The position numbers and the translations under genes are program-made. Shown piece by piece: positions 58,572 through 64,000 of a stretch of 64,000 nt of DNA. A model generated the notes under the pieces. That model was not told where the DNA came from and did no database searches. It worked only from the letters and a program-made list of their open reading frames with translations. Each line of letters starts with the position of its first letter. The stretch's first letter is position 1. The DNA is from Sequoia sempervirens (taxonomy: Eukaryota; Streptophyta; Pinopsida; Cupressales; Cupressaceae), in NCBI GenBank assembly GCA_007258455.2, contig VDFB02373365.1:224715201-224779200 (forward strand), given 5' to 3'.

Positions 58572-60099
58572 TGTTGGAAATATGTGTCTCAATCCCACAG
58601 GCTGAAACCTCTATTGGAGCCAAGTCGGTGTGACATATTCTATGTCTGGCCGATGAGTAGATTTGTAGCCTTATGTTTTGTAAGGTTGTTGTTACCTTGC
58701 ATAAGTCTTGCCGAATGGTTACACATGGGAGTCTTCGTTGTGACATTTCATTCGGCATAACCTCTCACCACCCGTGGAGACCTCTGGCTGATAGGCCATT
58801 CTATCATTTATCGAGGAGAGTCTTGGATGTTCACTATGAGCTCTCAGCGATATGGATGTTTTTCTGATAGTGTTTTATGTTGAAGCCTTTGGGGAAAGTC
58901 TTGGGTGTTCGGTAAGAAGTCTTACTGATAGTAATGTCTCATCGACAGTATTCTATTGGGGTAACACTAGAGAACTCGGTAAGAACTCTCAGTGAGAGTG
59001 GTATGTCTTGCTGACCGTTCGGTGCTCGATGTAACTGTGGTCATCGGAGTAGCTCAAGGCGATCGTTATGAGGTCTTGGCGACTCGTGGGGTCTTGCCGA
59101 TAGTAGTATGGCTATAGAGTAACATAAGAGATCTCGGTGAAACCTCTTGGCAATAGTTGAATGTCTTAGCGATAGATGGATGCCGGTGGAAATGCTAATG
59201 GTTCGGTATGACTTAGGACCTTGGTATGAAGTCCTAGTGAAAGTGATGAGTCTCACCAACTGGTGGATGCACTTGGATTAACATGAAGTATTCGTTGTGA
59301 TGTCTTGGGGATAGCAGTATGTCTTGCTGATAGTTGGATGCTTCGGTGTAACTTAAGAAGTCTCAGTGTAACCTCTTGGCGAGCGGTAAGTCTTGCCAAC
59401 AACAATGTTGAAGTCGATGCAACAGTTGTAAGCTCGGTGGAACCTCTTGCCGATGGAAAACTCTTGGTGATATTATATGCTAAGTTGTGTGTGGCATCAG
59501 GGAGACACGTTCAGTGTCTCACTGACATGCCAACATAGATTGAAGCCTTTTGACCGTGTGAATGCTTTCCTATGTGGCATCTCATGGACCAATCAGAGAA
59601 GCCGAATGAGAACCATTGGAAGATAGTTCATTGTGGCAGTTCTGAGAGGAAGCTCAAGAGATAGGGAACAACATGAATATAGTTTAAAGTTGCAGATGCT
59701 CGATGGTTCGGTTGGTTAGAAGAATAGTTGTGTGAACAGTTCGAATTGTATCAGAGTGATTTATATTTTGTTAAGATTGTAACTTGAAGGTTCTTGTGCA
59801 AGATTGATCATTGTGAAAGCTGCTGTAATCTGGCATCAGAAAGATAAGTCAGAACTCTATATGTAATTATTTGTTACTGTAATACAAAGTGACTTCTCTT
59901 GGTGTGGTGGGTTTTTCTCCTGTAAGGGTTTTCCCACATATATTTGGTGTCCATATGTGTGTGTCAAATACTCTGTTTTTGTTATCTCTTTCATGTGCAT
60001 CTTAATTGGACTATAATTGTATTTTTAAAAGGTATATCTACATTCTTTCCTGAGGTTTTGACATTAGGAGAATTGTTTCCGCATCTAATTTTCCTTACA
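58572..60099 (+). repeat. Copia 3' LTR
   Basis: 1528 bp, the same length as the 5' LTR. Many differences are C/T or G/A, often at former CpG sites (for example GCCAACGAG against GCCGATGAG). Confidence 0.92.
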
Positions 60100-60104
60100 C
60101 ATTC
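60100..60104. repeat. Copia target-site duplication, right (CATTC)
   Basis: Second copy of 52864-52868. Element B LTR sequence resumes with AAGATTCAAG. Confidence 0.9.
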
Positions 60105-60668
60105 AAGATTCAAGATCATTTCAAAGTCATCATGCATCACACATTTTTTTGAGCTAACATTTGTGATGTAGGTTCTTATGATTCAAGGAAGAATTTAAGT
60201 CAAGATTCATAGCATACAATCAAGAGTCAAAATCTACATTCATGCTAGCCATATCACATAATTTTTCAACCTTTGTTACAAGGGTTTGGTGAGTTGCAAC
60301 ATTACATATTGTTCATTCATCATTCCTTTCATGCTTTTTTATTTCATTTCAAGGATTGATTACTAAAATGGGGTTTGACCAAGGCAAACCCATATCCACT
60401 AACAAAATAATTTTTTTCTCCCTCTATAAATGTGATTACAAATCTAGGTGTTTTGAGGCTTGAAGATCCTTTGGAGAAAAGGTTTCAAGATTGAAGAAAG
60501 TTTTCAAAGTTTTCAAGAAGTTGTCATCTTCATGGGAAGTCACCTATAGGACAAAATTCAAAGTTTCATACTTAGAAATCGAACAAGAGAGAAGCTATAG
60601 AAAATCACTAGAGGATACTAGAGTTTTAGAAAAACCCTAACACTGATACTAAATCACCACCATGGGCG
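60105..60668 (+). repeat. Element B 3' LTR, second part
   Basis: Follows 47819-48364 of the 5' LTR block by block (AACATTTGTGATGTAGGTTC, AAAAACCCTAACA). It is cut at ACTAAATCACCACCATGGGC-G, in the middle of the palindrome equivalent to the one at 48340. Confidence 0.85.
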
Positions 60669-61787
60669 TGTTGGAAACACAAGGGAAGACAACTGAGAGG
60701 GTGGGGTGAATCAATTGTCACCGAATTTCAAACTAATTAAACTTATTAATCCTTATTCATAGATCTGATCAATATCAATGAAAGCATGAATCAACAACAC
60801 ATCAAAAATACACATAACACCAAGATTTTTTACGTGGAAACCCTGTTAGGGGAAAAACCATGGTAGAGGTTAGTCCACAAGATTATACCTTGTTAAAAGT
60901 ATAAGAAGAATAAATGGGGAATGCACATGCATTCAGGCACACTGCCTAGAGCTCACTACTCAAATACAAAGGAAGACACACTATCTTACAGAGAGATTTG
61001 GATTACAACCATTTGGATTTTGAATTGAGAAAATAGCATCTGCTAATGCCTAATTACAGTTCTAGTTAAGCACATGAACAATTCTTCACTCTTCTTCACT
61101 CTTCTTCACACTCCTTCACACTCTGCTCTACATTTGAATGATTAGGAAATTATTCACTCATCTCATACACAAGCACACCTTCTGGCACTCTCAAGTTTGA
61201 ATAAAAAATCACTCTTATATATTTTTAACATGAAATTACATCGCTACAAGTTGGCCACAAAGAAATAATAAAATGAATACAAACTGTTAGCCCAAAACAA
61301 TAGATAACTTTTAATGCAAATCAACCAAGGTCGACCAAGAACATGAAAAACATGAACACTTAAGAGAAAATCTCATATGACGAGCACAACGATCAATGTG
61401 GATGTGTAACATAGATAGATCACAATCTAGAAACATCCACAAGAATCATGAATCACTAGAGAGGCATCCACAAGAACTGAACTAACTGGAATGACATAAT
61501 ATTTATTCAGGAACACAAACTGAAGTAGCAAAAACACTGTCAAGATAAAAATCTTCATGTAGATCTCTAAAACTCAACATGGATAAACTAGATATACTCA
61601 ACAAGAAACCCTTTAGTCCACAACCTCTAATCAACAACATACATAACTCACTAAGAGACAAAATATCACTTCACCACTGACAACCTGCAACTCATTCCAT
61701 TACAATTTTCTCAATATCCTCAACATATATAGCTTCAAATGAACTAATGCTAGGTGTTGACATCAATGACAACCACAACATCCAACA
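60669..61787 (-). repeat. Second copia element, 3' LTR
   Basis: 1119 bp with inverted ends TGTTGG and CCAACA. On the minus strand it contains the common copia LTR word CAGGGTTTCCACGTAAA near 60850. The tract CCAAAGGGGGAGAT (minus strand, 61788-61801) adjoins it as polypurine tract. Confidence 0.88.
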
Positions 61788-62139
61788 ATCTCCCCCTTTG
61801 GAATTGATGGCAACACATGATGTGAAAAAAACCATCAATGCAACTAACTCCTGACACTTACTCCCCCTTAGGATCTGACTCATTTTCTCCTCAACACCTT
61901 CACATGATCTTTCCCACAAGGCTCTTCTCCCTAGATAATCACTAGTTTCTCGCATTACTCTTCTCCCCCTTTGACATCAATGGAAAATATCTCTAGACTC
62001 CACACAAACTTTAAACCACATATCTAAATTTTTGAACCATCTGACTACTCCCCCTGAGTAGCAACCACCACAACATCAATTTGAAACAAGATATGACCAT
62101 GAAATGCACAAACTGATGCAATGCAATGCATCCTTAGTT
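61788..62139 (-). other. Second copia element, 3' untranslated region
   Basis: No ORF. Begins with the polypurine tract next to the LTR; more CCCCCT-type tracts (61860, 61965 and 62050) resemble extra purine tracts on the minus strand. Confidence 0.6.
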
Positions 62140-64000
62140 CTAATTAGGAGGGGCAATCACCCCTAACTTCCCTTTGAGATACTCAAAAGTATCCCTAGGA
62201 AACACCTTTGTAAATATATCCACAATCTACTCCTTAGTAGGCACATACTCCAATTTGACTACCTTTTCACTTACCTTTTCTCTCAAAAAGTGAAACATGA
62301 TAGATATATGCTTGGTTTTTTGATGCAGCACCAGATTCTTAGAAATTTAAATGGAACTTGAATTATCATAGAATATAGCAATAGCCTCATCGTATACAAC
62401 TCTAATATCCTTCAGCATCTACTTCATCCATAATACTTGAGTATAATTGTTAGCAGAAATAATGCATTTGGCCTCTATAGTAGACAAGGAAATTGCATTC
62501 TACTTTTTACTCAACCATGAAATTAGCTTCTTACCCAAGAAAAATGGTCCACCACTAGTACTTTTCCTGTCATTTACATCTCCTGCCCAATCAACATCAG
62601 TAAAGGCACTTAAAGTAAGATCATCATCTTTAGGATACCATAGGCCAAAGTCAATTGTCCCTTTCAGTATCTAAAAATTATCTTCATAGTAGTCACATGA
62701 GATTCCTTTATTTTAGCTTGAAATCTTGCAACAATACATACAAAATTTATGATATCAGGCCTATTTTGAGTTAAATAAAGGAAACCACCAATCATTGATT
62801 TGTATCTAGTTTGATTTTCCTTTAGAGAATCATCTTTTGTTGTCAACTTGCATCCGGTCACCATAGGTGTACCAACTGGCTTTGAATCTTCAATACCGAA
62901 CTTCTTCAACAATTCCTTCACATACTTGGATTGAGATATAAAGATCCCGAGTAATTTGCAATCCCAAAAATAATTTCATCTCACTAATCATAGACATATC
63001 AAAATCACTTTGCATCTCATTAACAAACTTCATGCACAAACTATCATATCCTTAAAAAATGATATCATCAACAAAAACTTCCATAATTAAATCTTTATCA
63101 TCATTATTTAAATAAAAATTACTATCAACAATACCTTTGTTAAATCCAAGCTTCAAAAAATATTTGTCCAATCTGGCATACCAAGCTCTAGGGGCTTGCT
63201 TGATTCCATACAATGCTTTCCTCAACTGACACAACATATCTTCCTTATCAGTCAACCGGAATCCATCAGGTTGCTCAACATACACTTCTTCTTCCAATTC
63301 ACCATTTAGAAAAGCATACTTGACATCCATCTAATAAAATTTGTAGTCTTTGTAAGCAGCATAAGCAAGAAACAATCTCACACCTTCAATTATAGCAACA
63401 AGGGAAAAAGTCTCTTCAAAATCAATTCCTTCCATTTGAGAATATCCTTTGCAAACCAGTCTTTCTTTGTTTCTAACCACTTCACCTTGCTCATTCATTT
63501 TTTTTCTAAAGACCCATTTAGTTCCAATTACATTTTTATCCTTAGGTCTAGGAACAAGAATCCATGTATCATTCTTTTCAATATGTTTTAACTCTTCTTT
63601 CATTTCTTCAACCCAATGTTCATATTTTCATGCTTCATTCACACTAGTAGGCTCTGTCTTTGAAATCAAGCAATATTCTTCTGTAATTCTTCTCCTAGGC
63701 TTGACACCTTTATTCTTATCACCAATAATTTTATCTTCTGAATGATTCAATCTTACATACCTCAGAGTCCTATAACATTCTTGAATTTTAGGTTCTTGTG
63801 TTCTCTCTTTTGTGCTTCCACTAGTTTCTCCTTCATTTTCTTGATTTACCGGATTGATTTGTAATTGATTTATAGTCTGATATTGCTTTCGTCGGTTTGT
63901 ACTATCATCCTAATCATCAGAGTCATATCCATAGCTTCTGGATGGTATAACAATGTCTTCATCAACCTTAACATTTGTACTTTCAACCATTTTCTTCAAT
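62140..64000 (-). pseudogene. Second copia element, RT-RNase H (partial, broken)
   Basis: Read leftward from 64000: an acidic integrase-RT linker with YVRLNHSEDKIIG, then RT with NDTWILVPRPKDKNVIGTKW (63603-63331), LSQ-type core KALYGIKQAPRAWYARLDKY (63330-63052) and FVDD at 63075-63064 instead of YVDD. RNase H follows with FTDVDWAGDVNDRKSTSG, LSTIEAKCIISANNYTQVLW and KHISIMFHFLREKV, ending at TAG 62142-62140. Stops include TAG just before MDVKYAF (Gln expected), and a frameshift lies near 62950. Confidence 0.88.

Larger units (their letters stand above)
52869..60099 (+). mobile_element. Complete Ty1/copia retrotransposon, decayed
   Basis: 7231 bp with two 1528-bp LTRs, 5-bp target-site duplication, a PBS near 54398, a polypurine tract before 58572 and gag-protease-integrase-RT-RNase H order, which defines Ty1/copia. 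The LTRs differ at roughly 8-10% of sites in the first 250 bp by eye, mainly transitions. All domains carry stops, and several catalytic residues are lost. Confidence 0.95.
47256..60668 (+). mobile_element. LTR retrotransposon element B, non-autonomous, nested insertions in its 3' LTR
   Basis: 5' LTR 47256-48830, interior 48831-52308, 3' LTR from 52309. The 3' LTR is interrupted by a copia element (52869-60099, with one target copy at 60100-60104), resumes at 60105 and is cut again at 60668 by a second copia element. The remaining ~470 bp of the LTR should lie beyond the window. It has only a gag C-terminal remnant, like element A, but in opposite orientation. The LTRs differ by close to 20% by eye at their start, more than in element A, so B is older. 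It inserted into the gag of the Ty3/gypsy element; CCAGG (47251-47255) may be its left target copy. Confidence 0.85.
60669..64000 (-). mobile_element. Second Ty1/copia retrotransposon, 3' part in window
   Basis: The 3' LTR (60669-61787), 3' untranslated region and pol from RNase H back to the integrase-RT linker are present. The rest lies beyond 64000. GGGCG at 60664-60668 is the likely target copy. The sequence features are SIRE-like rather than those of the first copia element; this is a tentative lineage call. Confidence 0.9.

Noticed and set aside
58563..59538. Short frames in the copia 3' LTR
   Set aside because: They lie within LTR sequence; their partners in the 5' LTR differ in frame and length.

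Overview
The window reads as repeat-derived plant nuclear DNA. It is AT-rich and intergenic, and is packed with old nested retrotransposons of plant types: an L1-type LINE, Ty1/copia, Ty3/gypsy, and LTR elements that carry only gag remnants. I recognised no intact host gene, tRNA, rRNA, CRISPR array or bacterial feature. The mixture of decayed, high-divergence elements and long intergenic stretches fits a large seed-plant genome. A gymnosperm is plausible, but that is an inference and not something the sequence proves.

Layout. 1-9720: an AT-rich repeat unit (about 1.49 kb period) whose second copy is split by a full-length LINE (2924-9440), flanked by a perfect 14-bp target-site duplication. 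9720-20490: remnants that include a coiled-coil ORF (minus strand), a promoter-like block (tandem ~170-bp modules, then a TATA box), a small broken ORF, a Ty3/gypsy-type gag and an intact acidic ORF of unknown function. A ~595-bp repeat brackets this stretch. 20490-28170: mostly non-coding, with an inverted duplication of a coding remnant, a 42-bp minisatellite built of CCAAT...ATTGG palindromes, dispersed repeats, and one unknown 192-codon ORF stopped only by three TAG codons.

28170-41180: two convergent broken copies of what looks like one unknown ORF family. The minus-strand copy is interrupted by a 6.4-kb LTR element (element A, 32435-38820); removing the element and one target-site copy restores the local reading frame. 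Another coding-like stretch on the plus strand follows. 41430-47255: a decayed Ty3/gypsy polyprotein on the minus strand (gag, protease, an RNase H-like domain placed before RT, RT, RNase H, integrase). Its gag is cut by element B (47256 onward, plus strand), a relative of element A. The 3' LTR of B received a complete Ty1/copia element (52869-60099) and then a second Ty1/copia element on the minus strand (60669 to beyond the window end).

Nothing here looks able to transpose by itself. Premature stops are mostly TAG or TAA where Gln or Trp is expected, and several catalytic residues are lost through G-to-A or C-to-T changes. This is the footprint expected from long-term cytosine methylation and deamination. 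The most unusual signal is a set of about 15 imperfect ~34-bp palindromes (GGGACTCATA...TATGAGTCCC type) in elements A and B. They sit in U3, U5 and the leader, repeatedly as pairs about 112-114 bp apart.
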